A program made the position numbers and the translations under genes. The notes under the pieces were generated by a model. It did not search any database. It saw only the letters and a program-made list of their open reading frames with translations, and was not told the DNA's origin. DNA of 64,000 nucleotides. Origin: Actinomycetes bacterium (lineage in GTDB: Bacteria > Actinomycetota > Coriobacteriia > Coriobacteriales > Eggerthellaceae). This document shows positions 55,410-63,987 of the stretch, one piece after another (the first letter of the stretch is position 1; the number at the start of each line of letters is the position of its first letter). The stretch lies in contig JAEWQO010000125.1 of assembly GCA_023460315.1 (NCBI GenBank), positions 78,519 to 142,518 on the forward strand, given 5' to 3'.

Positions 55410-55604
55410 GGAGAGAAGGCCCGCTTGCTATGCGATTATCGGATTGTCAGTTATCTGACGCAGGAATATCCGAGTGGCCTCTCTCACCTCTTGGCCTGGA
55501 GGGAAACCCTCAAAACTTACCGCGACCTTTCAGAACGATGCCCTGCCGCGCCGTCGTGATACACTCACGTGACACACCCCCGCGAGAGCAAAGGATGGCC
55601 GCCG

Positions 55605-56105
55605 ATGAAGTTCATGAACATCATGGTTCCCTACGACAAGTCTGAGCATGCCCGCTATGCGCTTGAGCTCGCGCGCGGGTTGGCCGAAGAAGACAGCAGG
55701 ATCAAGCTGCACGTGGTCGGAGTCGTCAGCGTGACGGACATCCCGCCCTCGCTCAACCCCGACATGACCTCGCTTGGCGAGCTGCCCGCAACGATGCTGG
55801 ATCCGCAGATATACCGGGAGTTGGCCGATGAGGCCACGGCACGGGAAGTGAGGGAGATGAGGGAATCCATCGGGGACATGCTTGACGCCTTGCCGAACGA
55901 GACGGAAACGCGCGCCCTCAACCATCCCTCCGTCGTCGAAGGCATCGTGGAGTTTGCCGACGAACACGGCTGCGACCTCATCGTCATGGGATCTCGCGGC
56001 CTGGGCATTCTGAGAGGGATGCTGGGCAGCGTCAGCCGTGGCGTGCTCCGAGAAGCCGAAATCCCCGTTCTTATTGCGAAAAAGGCCGACGAGAAGGTAG
56101 GATAG
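55605..56105 (+). CDS. UspA-family universal stress protein
   Basis: 166 residues from the ATG at 55605 (AAGGA nine bases upstream). It has a single Usp domain with the N-terminal MVPYDKSEHARYALELA strand-helix and the C-terminal nucleotide-binding motif MGSRGLG...GSVSRGVL. That pattern indicates an ATP-binding Usp. A role in stress or starvation survival is typical, and the exact function is unknown. It stands alone before the glycan genes. Confidence 0.93.
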   Translation: MKFMNIMVPYDKSEHARYALELARGLAEEDSRIKLHVVGVVSVTDIPPSLNPDMTSLGELPATMLDPQIYRELADEATAREVREMRESIGDMLDALPNETETRALNHPSVVEGIVEFADEHGCDLIVMGSRGLGILRGMLGSVSRGVLREAEIPVLIAKKADEKVG

Positions 56106-56118
56106 CCGGAAACCTCCA

Positions 56119-56127
56119 TGGTATACT
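56119..56127 (+). promoter_or_regulatory. Extended -10 element before the glycosyltransferase gene
   Basis: TGGTATACT is an extended -10 ending eight bases before the ATG at 56136. Transcription from it would start almost at the start codon, so the mRNA could be nearly leaderless. Confidence 0.35.
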
Positions 56128-56135
56128 AGGATTCA

Positions 56136-57497
56136 ATGGATATTTCTGAGACAACCCTTCCTTCGACCGTCGGCATCGACAGTTCGGACATCACGGCCAT
56201 CGCGCAGACCGCACCAGGCTGTCGTCATCCTGGTCCCCGCAAGCGCATCGCTGTCGTGACGATGGGCGTGAAGCTCGGCGACGAGCAGCGCGGTTACACC
56301 CGTTTCAAGTTCCTCTCCGAATTGCTGGTTCGCGAGGGCTTTGCAGTCGATCTCATCACCTCGTCGTTCCAACATTGGGAAAAGGCGCACCGCGACTGCA
56401 CGCGGCCGTGCTATCGGGGGCTTCCCTACCGCATCGTGTTCATCGACGAGCCGGGATACACCAAGAACCTCGACCTTGCCCGCATCAAGAGCCACCACGT
56501 GGCAGCCAAGAACCTCCGTGCGCATTTCGCGAAGAATGCGGGGCGCTACGATCTCATCTACGCCGAGATCCCCCCCAATGACGTCGCCCGCACGTGCGCG
56601 GAGGCAGCCGCTTCCCTGAACATTCCTTTTGTCGCCGACATCAACGATCTCTGGCCCGAAGCCATGCGCATGGTGGTCAACGTCCCCGTCTTGAGCGACA
56701 TCGCGTTCTACCCGTTCACAAGAGACGCCCGACGCGTCTACAAGCTGCTGTCGGGCGCGGTCGGCACCTCGGACGAATATGCAGCACGTCCCGCCGCCGA
56801 CCGCACAGACCCCTACCCCCACGCCACAGTCTATGTCGGGAACGACGTTGCCGCCTTCGACCGGGGCGCCAGCGAGCACTGCGGCCAGACGGGAAAGCCC
56901 GCGGACGAGCTGTGGGCGACCTATGCGGGGACCCTGGGAGCAAGCTACGACGTGGCAACGCTCATCAAGGCTTCTGCCCTGGTCGAGGCAGAGAGGCAGG
57001 CAGGAGAATCCTCCCCCGACGGGTTCGATGCGCGCGTCCCCAAGGCCCTGCGCGTCAAGATTCTTGGAGACGGGCCGGATCGCGAGGCGCTTGAAGCGCT
57101 CGCCAGAGAGCTGAACGCGCCCGTTGATTTCCTGGGATACCAGAATTACGAGAACATGGCCGCCTATCTGTGCGCGTCAGACATCGTGGTCAACTCGCTG
57201 GTGAAGTCGGCGCCGCAGAGCATCGTCACCAAGATAGGCGACTACCTGGCTTGCGGGAAGCCCATGATCAACACGGGATCGAGCGTGGAGTTTCGCACCA
57301 AGGTCGCCCGGGACGGCTTCGGGCTCAACGTCGAGGCCGAGAATCCCGAAGCCCTGGCCGCCGCCCTGAAAGAACTCGCGCTCAATCCCTCCCTGTGCAA
57401 GATCATGGGCGCCAAGGGGCGGGCCGTTGCCGAACGCGAATTCGACCAGCCACAATCGTATCAAGCGATCGTGAATTTGCTGCGCAATTTGCTGTAA
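56136..57497 (+). CDS. Group 1 (GT4-like) glycosyltransferase
   Basis: 453 residues in a GT-B fold. The N-terminal half contains DLIYAEIPPNDVA and DINDLWPEAM. The C-terminal half has the GT4 pattern: YAGTLGASYDVATLI, ILGDGPDREALEALA and the nucleotide-sugar Glu region KIGDYLACGKPMI. About 35 N-terminal residues precede the first strand. It would add a sugar to a lipid-linked or surface glycan. It is the first of three plus-strand genes with an aminotransferase and a phosphoglycosyl transferase, as in pgl-type clusters. Confidence 0.88.
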   Translation: MDISETTLPSTVGIDSSDITAIAQTAPGCRHPGPRKRIAVVTMGVKLGDEQRGYTRFKFLSELLVREGFAVDLITSSFQHWEKAHRDCTRPCYRGLPYRIVFIDEPGYTKNLDLARIKSHHVAAKNLRAHFAKNAGRYDLIYAEIPPNDVARTCAEAAASLNIPFVADINDLWPEAMRMVVNVPVLSDIAFYPFTRDARRVYKLLSGAVGTSDEYAARPAADRTDPYPHATVYVGNDVAAFDRGASEHCGQTGKPADELWATYAGTLGASYDVATLIKASALVEAERQAGESSPDGFDARVPKALRVKILGDGPDREALEALARELNAPVDFLGYQNYENMAAYLCASDIVVNSLVKSAPQSIVTKIGDYLACGKPMINTGSSVEFRTKVARDGFGLNVEAENPEALAAALKELALNPSLCKIMGAKGRAVAEREFDQPQSYQAIVNLLRNLL

Positions 57498-57622
57498 CTT
57501 TGTGAAGCGTCTCGCCAAAGCGGCAATAACGCGTCAGAATAATGGGCTTGGCACACACCCCGGGCCGTCTCTGTGCGCAACCGGGCAAGTTGGGGAACAT
57601 CGAGAGGCAAGGAGCCTGCATC

Positions 57623-58849
57623 GTGGCAGCGCAGCGCATCATATCTTTTTCGCCACCTGACATTGGAGACGACGAAATAGCGGAAGTGACCGACGCCTTG
57701 AAAAGCGGGTGGATCACCACCGGTCCCAAGACGAAACAGTTCGAGCGCGACCTTGCCGCGTTCACCCAGGCCGAAGGGGTTGCGGGCTTCTCGTCGGCAA
57801 CGGCGGCGCTCGAGTGCGCCTTGCGCGCCCTGGGAGTGGGACCGGGCGACGAGGTGATCACAAGCGCCTATACCTACACGGCCAGCTGCTCTCCCATCTG
57901 CCACGTCGGCGCAACCCCCGTCCTCTGTGACACGGCACCCGACAGCTACGAGATGGACTACGACGCCCTCCCTTCCCTGGTCACCGAAAACACCCGCGCG
58001 ATCATCCCCGTGGACATTGCCGGACGCATGTGCGACTACGACCGCCTGTTCGCCGCCCTCGACACCACCCAGAGCCGCTTCTCGCCATCGAATGAGCGCC
58101 AGGAGGCGCTGGGACGCGTCGCCGTCGTGGCCGACGGCGCACATGCGCTCGGAGCGACCCGGAACGGCCATGCGGCCGGATCGATCGCCGACCTGACCGC
58201 GTTCTCGTTCCATGCCGTCAAGAACCTCACCACGGCCGAAGGCGGAGCGCTTTCGTGGCGAGAGGGGGCCTTTGCGGACCCTGACAGCCTCTACCACGAG
58301 TTCATGCTCATGTCCCTGCATGGCCAGACGAAAGACGCCCTGGCGAAGACCCGCGCCGGAGCATGGGAATACGACGTCGCCTTCCCTGGCTGGAAATGCA
58401 ACATGACCGACCTGCAGGCAGCCATCGGCCTCGCCCAGCTGCGACGCTACCCCGCCCTCCTCGCACGGCGGCGCCAGCTGATCGAGCGTTACGAGAAAGG
58501 GCTCTCTGCGCTCAACGTCGATGTGCTAAAGCACTACGGCGACGCCTTTGCGTCGAGCGGACACCTCATGCTCACGCGCCTGACGGACAAAAAGCGTGCG
58601 TTTCGCGATCAGATGATCGAGCGCATGGCAGAGCGGGGCGTGGCGGCGAACGTGCATTACAAGCCGCTGCCTATGCTGACCGCCTATCGCACTCTCGGAT
58701 TTGACATCAAAGACTTCCCCCATGCGCATGCCCAATTTGAAAACGAGATAACGCTGCCGCTCCACACCCTGCTCTCAGACGACGACGTCGACTATATCGT
58801 CGAGACGTTCCTCGACGTCTACGCCACGCTTGAGGGTGAGGGTGCCTGA
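57623..58849 (+). CDS. DegT/DnrJ/EryC1-family sugar aminotransferase
   Basis: 408 residues from the GTG at 57623, chosen because AAGGAG lies eight bases upstream and MAAQRIISFSPPDIGDDE is the usual N-terminus; an ATG at 57542 would add 27 residues. PLP fold type I with SGWITTGPKTKQFE, TYTASCSPICHVGATPVL, and the PLP Lys in FHAVKNLTTAEGG. It transfers an amino group to a keto-sugar nucleotide, as PglE does for bacillosamine. The dehydratase and acetyltransferase partners are not in the window. Confidence 0.9.
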   Translation: MAAQRIISFSPPDIGDDEIAEVTDALKSGWITTGPKTKQFERDLAAFTQAEGVAGFSSATAALECALRALGVGPGDEVITSAYTYTASCSPICHVGATPVLCDTAPDSYEMDYDALPSLVTENTRAIIPVDIAGRMCDYDRLFAALDTTQSRFSPSNERQEALGRVAVVADGAHALGATRNGHAAGSIADLTAFSFHAVKNLTTAEGGALSWREGAFADPDSLYHEFMLMSLHGQTKDALAKTRAGAWEYDVAFPGWKCNMTDLQAAIGLAQLRRYPALLARRRQLIERYEKGLSALNVDVLKHYGDAFASSGHLMLTRLTDKKRAFRDQMIERMAERGVAANVHYKPLPMLTAYRTLGFDIKDFPHAHAQFENEITLPLHTLLSDDDVDYIVETFLDVYATLEGEGA

Positions 58850-58852
58850 GCA

Positions 58853-59452
58853 ATGTATCTACGATTCGGAAAACGGGCATGCGACCTCATCATCGGCGTG
58901 ATCGCACTGCCTTTCGTGTTGCTCGCCCTTGCCCTTTTGGCTCCCTTGATCTACCTTGAGGACAAGGGCCCGGTCTTCTACAACGCCCCGCGCGTGGGAT
59001 TGAGAGGCCAGGATTTCACCATGTTCAAGCTTCGGTCCATGCGCGTCAATGCTCCCGACCTGGTCATGGACGATGGCTCCACCTACAACGGGGCCGACGA
59101 TCCCCGCATGACCCGCATGGGTTCCTTCATGCGCAAGACGAGCCTTGACGAGCTCCCCCAGTTCCTCAATGTGCTGAAAGGCGACATGAGCGTGGTGGGC
59201 CCGCGCCCCGACCTGCGCCGGGAGACCGAGCTCTACGTCGGCAACGAGGGCGAGAAGCTTCTGGTCAAGCCGGGCGTCACCGGCTATGCCGCGGTCTACG
59301 GCCGCAATTCGCTGCCCTGGCATGATCGCCTGGCGATGGATGTCGAATACGTGCACACGGTCAGCTTCGCTCTGGATGTGAAGATATTCTTCAAGACCTT
59401 CTCCACGGTTCTCAAGCAAGAAGGCGTGTACGTGGAGGACAGCAAGAAGTAG
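58853..59452 (+). CDS. PglC-like phosphoglycosyl transferase (sugar transferase)
   Basis: 199 residues of the monotopic phosphoglycosyl transferase family. An N-terminal re-entrant hydrophobic segment (about 12-35) is followed by FKLRSMRVNAPD and the catalytic Asp-Glu in TSLDELPQFLNVLKGDMSVVGPRP. It moves a phospho-sugar from UDP-sugar to undecaprenyl phosphate, the first membrane step of capsule or glycoprotein glycan synthesis. It begins three bases after the aminotransferase stop, so the two are cotranscribed. Confidence 0.94.
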   Translation: MYLRFGKRACDLIIGVIALPFVLLALALLAPLIYLEDKGPVFYNAPRVGLRGQDFTMFKLRSMRVNAPDLVMDDGSTYNGADDPRMTRMGSFMRKTSLDELPQFLNVLKGDMSVVGPRPDLRRETELYVGNEGEKLLVKPGVTGYAAVYGRNSLPWHDRLAMDVEYVHTVSFALDVKIFFKTFSTVLKQEGVYVEDSKK

Positions 59453-59629
59453 GCTCCCGCTTCGACTGCGTGCCCCACCCGCTCCGTCAGGAAGCGCGTG
59501 CGGACGATGGGAGAAGACAAGATCTGCAGTTCAGAGCAGACGAATGGCCCGATGCCACCCAACGCGCTTCCCGCGAGGACCCTCGACTCATTCCCTGGCG
59601 AAGAAGCGCGCATGCCAAGATTGCAGAAC

Positions 59630-59778
59630 CCCGGCGCCGCGAGCCCTCGAAATGGCATGACCGGCAGAAGGGTCGAAACATCGACAAGCCGTGGAGCGGG
59701 AATTACTCCGCGACATCTCCCATCTTGCCTCCGCACTTCACCGAAAACCTTGCCATTTCAAGGGCTCGCGGCGCCGGG
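59630..59778. repeat. 28-bp near-perfect inverted repeat with 93-base loop
   Basis: The arms 59630-59657 and 59751-59778 are reverse complements with one mismatch. The left arm begins CCCGGCGCCGCGAGCCC and ends AAATGGCA. Flanks do not match each other beyond the arms. Confidence 0.8.
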
Positions 59779-60014
59779 CATCCCGCCATACAGAGCACGA
59801 GTTTCATACAGCGCTACTCAAACACCGCAAGCAACTTGCGCAGGGCTCCTTTGCCGATGTCCGACCCACCCCTCTCCGAAGGAGGCCATCCATCGGGCAT
59901 CTCGCACGCTTGCCCACAGGACCCATCCCCGATGGGAAAGCGCGTCATCTTAACGACAAAGCTCCAACCCAGATATAACGGAGAAAGCCGCACGGGAAGC
60001 AGCCCGAAAGCGGC

Positions 60015-60042
60015 CTGTCTCGAGAGGCCCTTCTCGAGACAG
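60015..60042. repeat. Perfect 11-bp hairpin
   Basis: CTGTCTCGAGA (60015-60025) and TCTCGAGACAG (60032-60042) form a perfect stem with the loop GGCCCT. No T run follows on either strand. Confidence 0.6.
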
Positions 60043-60223
60043 GAACAACGGACCACGTCGAACGCAAGCGCCCCACCAGCAGGCAACGCAAGCGCCCGCT
60101 CGGTAACGCCTCCGCGACAATGAGAGCCTTCGTGGACGTTGCCTGAAGGAGACCCTTATACTAAGCTTTCGTAAACACGGCTGGCCACCGGCCAGAAAGC
60201 AGCGAGGAAGGGGCACGCCTATC

Positions 60224-60583
60224 ATGGGAGCCGATTACGAAGACATGCTCTCGAGCAATGGGATCGACTACGCCGAAGCGATGGACCGCTTCGGCGGCAA
60301 TGCCGACCTATTCAAGCGACTCGCTCTCAAATTTCTTGACGATCCCCACTTCTCCGCACTCGAAAATGCACTTGCCGCCGGCGATGTCGAGACAGCCTAT
60401 CACGAGGCGCATTCCCTTAAAGGTGTCGCAGGCAACCTCTCGTTCACCGATCTCTACGAGGCGGCGAGCCGCGTGTCAGACGCGCTCAAATCTGGAGACC
60501 TTCCCGCTGCGAAGGCGCTCGTAATCCGGGCACGAGAGGCCTATGCCTCCGCGATTGCCGCCTTGAGGATGATGGAGCAGTAA
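60224..60583 (+). CDS. Stand-alone Hpt (histidine phosphotransfer) domain protein
   Basis: 119 residues, all helical, with the Hpt signature EAHSLKGVAGNLSF, whose His (about 65) would be phosphorylated. Such proteins pass phosphate between a hybrid kinase and a response regulator. No kinase or regulator partner is close; the OmpR-type regulator at 50.5 kb lacks a phospho-acceptor. It follows a long non-coding stretch and has the weak ribosome site GAAGGGG. Function unknown beyond phosphorelay. Confidence 0.9.
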   Translation: MGADYEDMLSSNGIDYAEAMDRFGGNADLFKRLALKFLDDPHFSALENALAAGDVETAYHEAHSLKGVAGNLSFTDLYEAASRVSDALKSGDLPAAKALVIRAREAYASAIAALRMMEQ

Positions 60584-60852
60584 GCCGGTCATCCCCCGCT
60601 TCCCGAACGAAACCTCGCCTATCCGCTCAGCGCCCTTTTTCGGACATGCGAATGTGCGAACGCAGGACGCTCAAAACGTGCAAGAAAAACGATGGATGCC
60701 GCCGCATAATGGATCGCTGCTTCATAAGTGGCGTTGTAGCTGAGGTCTTTCACAACAACGCCGAAACTGGCTACGCTAGGAGATGAGGCCGTGGCATTCT
60801 TTTTTGACTCGAACCGACATCGGAGACTTCCCTTCCAGCCCTTCTTAATGCA
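60584..60852. other. Intergenic region between hpt and abiEii
   Basis: A 269-bp convergent gap. A bulged stem (GGCGTTGT with ACAAC-A-ACGCC, 60730-60762) is the only structure seen. No gene. Confidence 0.4.
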
Positions 60853-61803
60853 CTATTCGAACCCAATAGAGCCGACCAAATTTTTGATCCATGAATTGAC
60901 GGTGCTGACGGCTTCATCCAACGACATACCAAGCCCGCATGACTGCGCCGCTTCGGCGTAGTCATGCTCCCAATGCGAGTATGCCGTCACTTTTGCCGGC
61001 AAGTGCCTTGGAGTTCTTCCAAGTGTTCTCGCTTCGTCTGCACGCGAGGTAAAAATATCTACTAAAGCAACCTTGATGTCACGTTCAGACGGCGCTTTTT
61101 CAATCTCTACGAAATCTCTTATCAACACAAGATCTACGACGTCGCGTGCGCGGCGATTCACGTATTTTGGCGGATCGTGTGGATCGGTTGCCGCATGTAT
61201 CTTCTGGGCTATCTGGTAACTCATTGCCATTCCGACCAAAAAATCAGGTGTCGGCAGTCCGAATGGAGCCAAATTCGGCGCCTCGAAAATCTCTTGAGTA
61301 AGACCGGCAAGACCTTCATTGGCCGACATCTCCACCGCTACGCGCCGCCAAGTCTGCCCTTTGATAGAAAGGATTATCTCGAATCTACGAGGTTTGATAA
61401 TCTTGGCAGGAGTGTTTATCGGCTCGACCTCAGTGCGAGAGAAACTTATCGTACCCCAATCCTCCTGCAAATGGGAATCAAGACCCCTCATGAAGTCATC
61501 GATATCGCCACACACAATGCCGTCGAGATCTCCCGTTGCCCTCGAAATAAGACCAAGCCTGTGCTGCAGCAGAGTTCCGCCCTTCAACGAAAAACGACTT
61601 TTCCCGTCGAGGTCGATGACGCTCTGCAACTTCGCCGTAACCACTGTCGAGGCTATCAGCCATGCGAGGCGCCCAGATCTAGAGGGGTTGATCTCCGTTT
61701 CAAGGCAAGCGATCCACGAGTCCAATACGCTGCGGTTTCGGGGCTCTTTGTTCTTTGGTTTGGCCAATCCCAAACTCGAAGCGATATCGTCACCGATTTT
61801 CAT
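60853..61803 (-). CDS. abiEii: AbiEii-family nucleotidyltransferase toxin
   Basis: 316 residues of the nucleotidyltransferase AbiEii/AbiGii family. Motif I is LKGGTLLQHRLGLISRATGDLDGI, cited here by its key parts KGGT and DLDG; motif III/IV is KIHAATDP and NRRARDVVDLVLI. AbiEii toxins transfer nucleotides to tRNA or other RNA and block growth, giving abortive phage infection. The start overlaps the AbiEi end by 14 bases, the usual pairing of a type IV toxin-antitoxin. The DLD acidic pair is intact. It is close to other accessory genes. Confidence 0.88.
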   Translation of the reverse strand: MKIGDDIASSLGLAKPKNKEPRNRSVLDSWIACLETEINPSRSGRLAWLIASTVVTAKLQSVIDLDGKSRFSLKGGTLLQHRLGLISRATGDLDGIVCGDIDDFMRGLDSHLQEDWGTISFSRTEVEPINTPAKIIKPRRFEIILSIKGQTWRRVAVEMSANEGLAGLTQEIFEAPNLAPFGLPTPDFLVGMAMSYQIAQKIHAATDPHDPPKYVNRRARDVVDLVLIRDFVEIEKAPSERDIKVALVDIFTSRADEARTLGRTPRHLPAKVTAYSHWEHDYAEAAQSCGLGMSLDEAVSTVNSWIKNLVGSIGFE

Positions 61804-62362
61804 TTCTGGATTCCAATCTGGAGTAGAGACATCCAGCCTCGACGTCCGAAAGCATCCCTCGTGCCCTACCGTTCATGATCGCCTGAGTGATAATATGGGA
61901 GGAAACTCCTCTGTCGACACACTGATCGATGGCAATCGGAAGTTTTACGATAGGCATTTGCTCCCACCAGCCCATCTGCTTTTTCGTGACAGCTTGTTTA
62001 TGAATGACAACATTGTCACCACCACCCCTGCTGGTCCGATGCCCCGGAGGCACCGTCAGATGTATCTTGGTCGGGTTGATGTCGCTAACGCCCCATGCGT
62101 GGAGAGCAGTGTCGTGCGAAAGCACGGCATTTTCGGCATCGGCCCAAAGTAGCGCAAGATGTATCGCGTCGTATTGCGTCACCGGGACCTGGGGCACGCG
62201 GTACACTCCACGGATGGGTCGGTCAATTCGTCCATTCTTAGCAAGGTAGGTAAGGGATGGCCTCGACACGCCCACTTGTTCGGCCTGGGACGTAGTCACG
62301 TACCCATGCTGATCGATGGCAATCGCCCGCAGTTTCTCAATGTCAGTTACCGTTTCTCTCAT
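61790..62362 (-). CDS. abiEi: AbiEi-family antitoxin and transcriptional autorepressor
   Basis: 190 residues. The N-terminal winged helix (YVTTSQAEQVGVSRPSLTYL, about 20-39, then GVYRVP) is followed by the AbiEi C-terminal antitoxin domain (HDTALHAWGVSDINPTKIHLTVP). It neutralises AbiEii and represses the operon by binding inverted repeats at the promoter. Here a perfect palindrome starts at its initiation codon. It is the first gene of the pair. Confidence 0.9.
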   Translation of the reverse strand: MRETVTDIEKLRAIAIDQHGYVTTSQAEQVGVSRPSLTYLAKNGRIDRPIRGVYRVPQVPVTQYDAIHLALLWADAENAVLSHDTALHAWGVSDINPTKIHLTVPPGHRTSRGGGDNVVIHKQAVTKKQMGWWEQMPIVKLPIAIDQCVDRGVSSHIITQAIMNGRARGMLSDVEAGCLYSRLESRNENR

Positions 62363-62396
62363 GCAGATATGTTAAATCAGCTTTAACATATCTGCA
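62362..62396. promoter_or_regulatory. abiE operator, perfect 15-bp inverted repeat
   Basis: TGCAGATATGTTAAA (62362-62376) and TTTAACATATCTGCA (62382-62396) are exact reverse complements across the loop TCAGC. The left arm overlaps the first base of the abiEi ATG. It is the expected site of AbiEi autorepression. Confidence 0.7.
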
Positions 62397-62472
62397 ATGC
62401 TCTAAACAAATCTCCCATTTTCAAAGAGACATGATTGGTCATGGGTTGAAGCCCTGATGGCTTCCCCTTCCC

Positions 62473-63987
62473 TCATTCGGCACCGTGGTCCATATAAGCC
62501 CAAGGGACGAGTACCTGGTCGGCCTCCTCAACCGTTTTGAGCGAAACCGCGCGCCATGGGCCTGAAGCCAACGGATCGGGCTCCTCTCGCATCCACGCAC
62601 GGCACGCCGCAATCACCCGGTCGACCTCCCTCCGTGCAATGCCCTGCCCGCGGCACGCATCGCCCATTTCGACGCCTCGATCCTGCAGATCGACGAGCAG
62701 GATTGATGATCGAGGCGCGCCGCGCTGAAGAATGACAAGGGACTGAGGAGCCCCGCTCCCGTCCAGCAGGCGCGGCGGCAGGGCTATGACACACCTGACC
62801 TGACCGCTTGCAACCATTGTCGCACGAAGCCCCCGATCGGCACCCACCGTCGAGTGCAGAGGCGCATTGCGCATGAGGATCGTCCCGACACCACCTTCGT
62901 CAAGGCAGGCAAACGTCTGTTGCAGCCACGCATAGTCGGACCGGTTCCGGGGAGGAGTCCCCCAAACCCATCGGGGATCGAAAGCCTTGACCGTCGTCGA
63001 GCACCACACGCCCTCTGTTGGACCAGGCACACATACCGCCTGCAAGGACGTCCGCCCGACACCCCCGCGGGCAAGATCTTGGGTTTCGGCAACCACATCG
63101 ATGGGCGTGCGGGAGGAATCCCTTTCATCGACGAATGCCTCCATGAGCATGAGCACCACCTCATCGCCCGGGAGAATCGCTTCTTGGGACAAAGGAAAGG
63201 ACATCCCATCAGGGAGCCCGTCTGGAACAAGCCTGCCGTGCGCCCGGATCGCATCGGCGTGCGCGTCGCCTTCGGCGCCGACATCAACAACGGGCTCCTC
63301 CTGCGACGTTCCCGCAGGAGGGCAGGCAGCATCGCAGGATTTCCTCCGATTCGCCTCAAGCCCCAACAACGCCATGATCAATGCCGGCAAGGAGAGAAGG
63401 GCGTCGATGGCAGCCGACGAGGCAGAGGACAGCCATGTCGCCTTGCGATCGCGCGCTTCCATGGCACCGTCGTCTGCCATGGCCAAGCCCTCCTCGACAG
63501 ACCAGATTTCCTCGAACATTTCGGTCACCAAAGCCCGGAGGGGGGAATCTGGCCAGGGAACAGCCAGCGCACGCAGCGATGCAAGCGGAACCTGCCTCAA
63601 CACCTCCGGCCCCACCACGAGACGCGCGGCGTCAACGGTCCGCAGAAACCCGTAGAGGTACCCCGCGTCTTCCGAGACGGAGGGGACGACCACGTGGAAG
63701 AGCGGGGAGCAGGAAGCAGGGCCCTCGCCCCTCAGGACAACGAGACCGCCCGTACGCGTCTTGACGCCGTCGCAGGCAGCGACAAGCACATAGGGACCCT
63801 CAATGGTCCAGTCATCCAACAAGGCCGTTTCCGAACCACGTAGGTGATAGGGAAATCTCCCCCAACGACGCTGCTGTGTTCCGTCAAGTATTTTTGAACA
63901 AAAACTGCACTTGTTCAGTTTGAACAGTTTCGTGAACATGCTTACTGGGACAGGTACGTCTACTTCGCCTGTGGAACGAGTAGCCAT
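62473..63987 (-). CDS. Chimeric HsdS-type TRD plus HsdM C-terminal half, no methylase catalytic motif
   Basis: 504 residues, with the reading frame open to the window edge, so the true start may lie beyond it. Residues about 38-150 resemble an HsdS target-recognition domain (IEGPYVLVAACDG, HVVVPSVSEDAGYLYGFL, LRALAVPWP). Residues about 335-425 and 475-500 match the C-terminal half of HsdM (DPRWVWGTPPRNRSDYAWLQ, VIALPPRLLDGSGAPQSLVIL, AVSLKTVEEAD). The NPPF catalytic motif and the SAM-binding glycine motif are absent. CSFC near residue 27 is a lone CxxC. It could be a specificity or regulatory factor, or a decaying type I restriction-modification relic. Located beside AbiE. Confidence 0.7.
   Translation of the reverse strand: MATRSTGEVDVPVPVSMFTKLFKLNKCSFCSKILDGTQQRRWGRFPYHLRGSETALLDDWTIEGPYVLVAACDGVKTRTGGLVVLRGEGPASCSPLFHVVVPSVSEDAGYLYGFLRTVDAARLVVGPEVLRQVPLASLRALAVPWPDSPLRALVTEMFEEIWSVEEGLAMADDGAMEARDRKATWLSSASSAAIDALLSLPALIMALLGLEANRRKSCDAACPPAGTSQEEPVVDVGAEGDAHADAIRAHGRLVPDGLPDGMSFPLSQEAILPGDEVVLMLMEAFVDERDSSRTPIDVVAETQDLARGGVGRTSLQAVCVPGPTEGVWCSTTVKAFDPRWVWGTPPRNRSDYAWLQQTFACLDEGGVGTILMRNAPLHSTVGADRGLRATMVASGQVRCVIALPPRLLDGSGAPQSLVILQRGAPRSSILLVDLQDRGVEMGDACRGQGIARREVDRVIAACRAWMREEPDPLASGPWRAVSLKTVEEADQVLVPWAYMDHGAE

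Larger units (their letters stand above)
55183..55604. other. Divergent region between metN and the usp gene
   Basis: A 422-bp gap with the metN promoter (55381-55409), a structured metN leader and an unmarked usp promoter. No gene is supported. Confidence 0.55.
59453..60223. other. 770-base non-coding stretch after the glycan genes
   Basis: No open frame here has recognisable features. The stretch holds a 28-bp inverted repeat (59630-59778), a perfect 11-bp hairpin (60015-60042), direct repeats of AACGCAAGCGCCC (near 60060 and 60087) and a -10-like TATACT (60157-60162) for the Hpt gene. It may be a decayed gene, a small mobile element or an RNA locus. Confidence 0.6.

Noticed and set aside
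60771..60965. 64-codon minus-strand frame overlapping the end of abiEii
   Set aside because: Short, overlaps a real gene and has no homology-like features.
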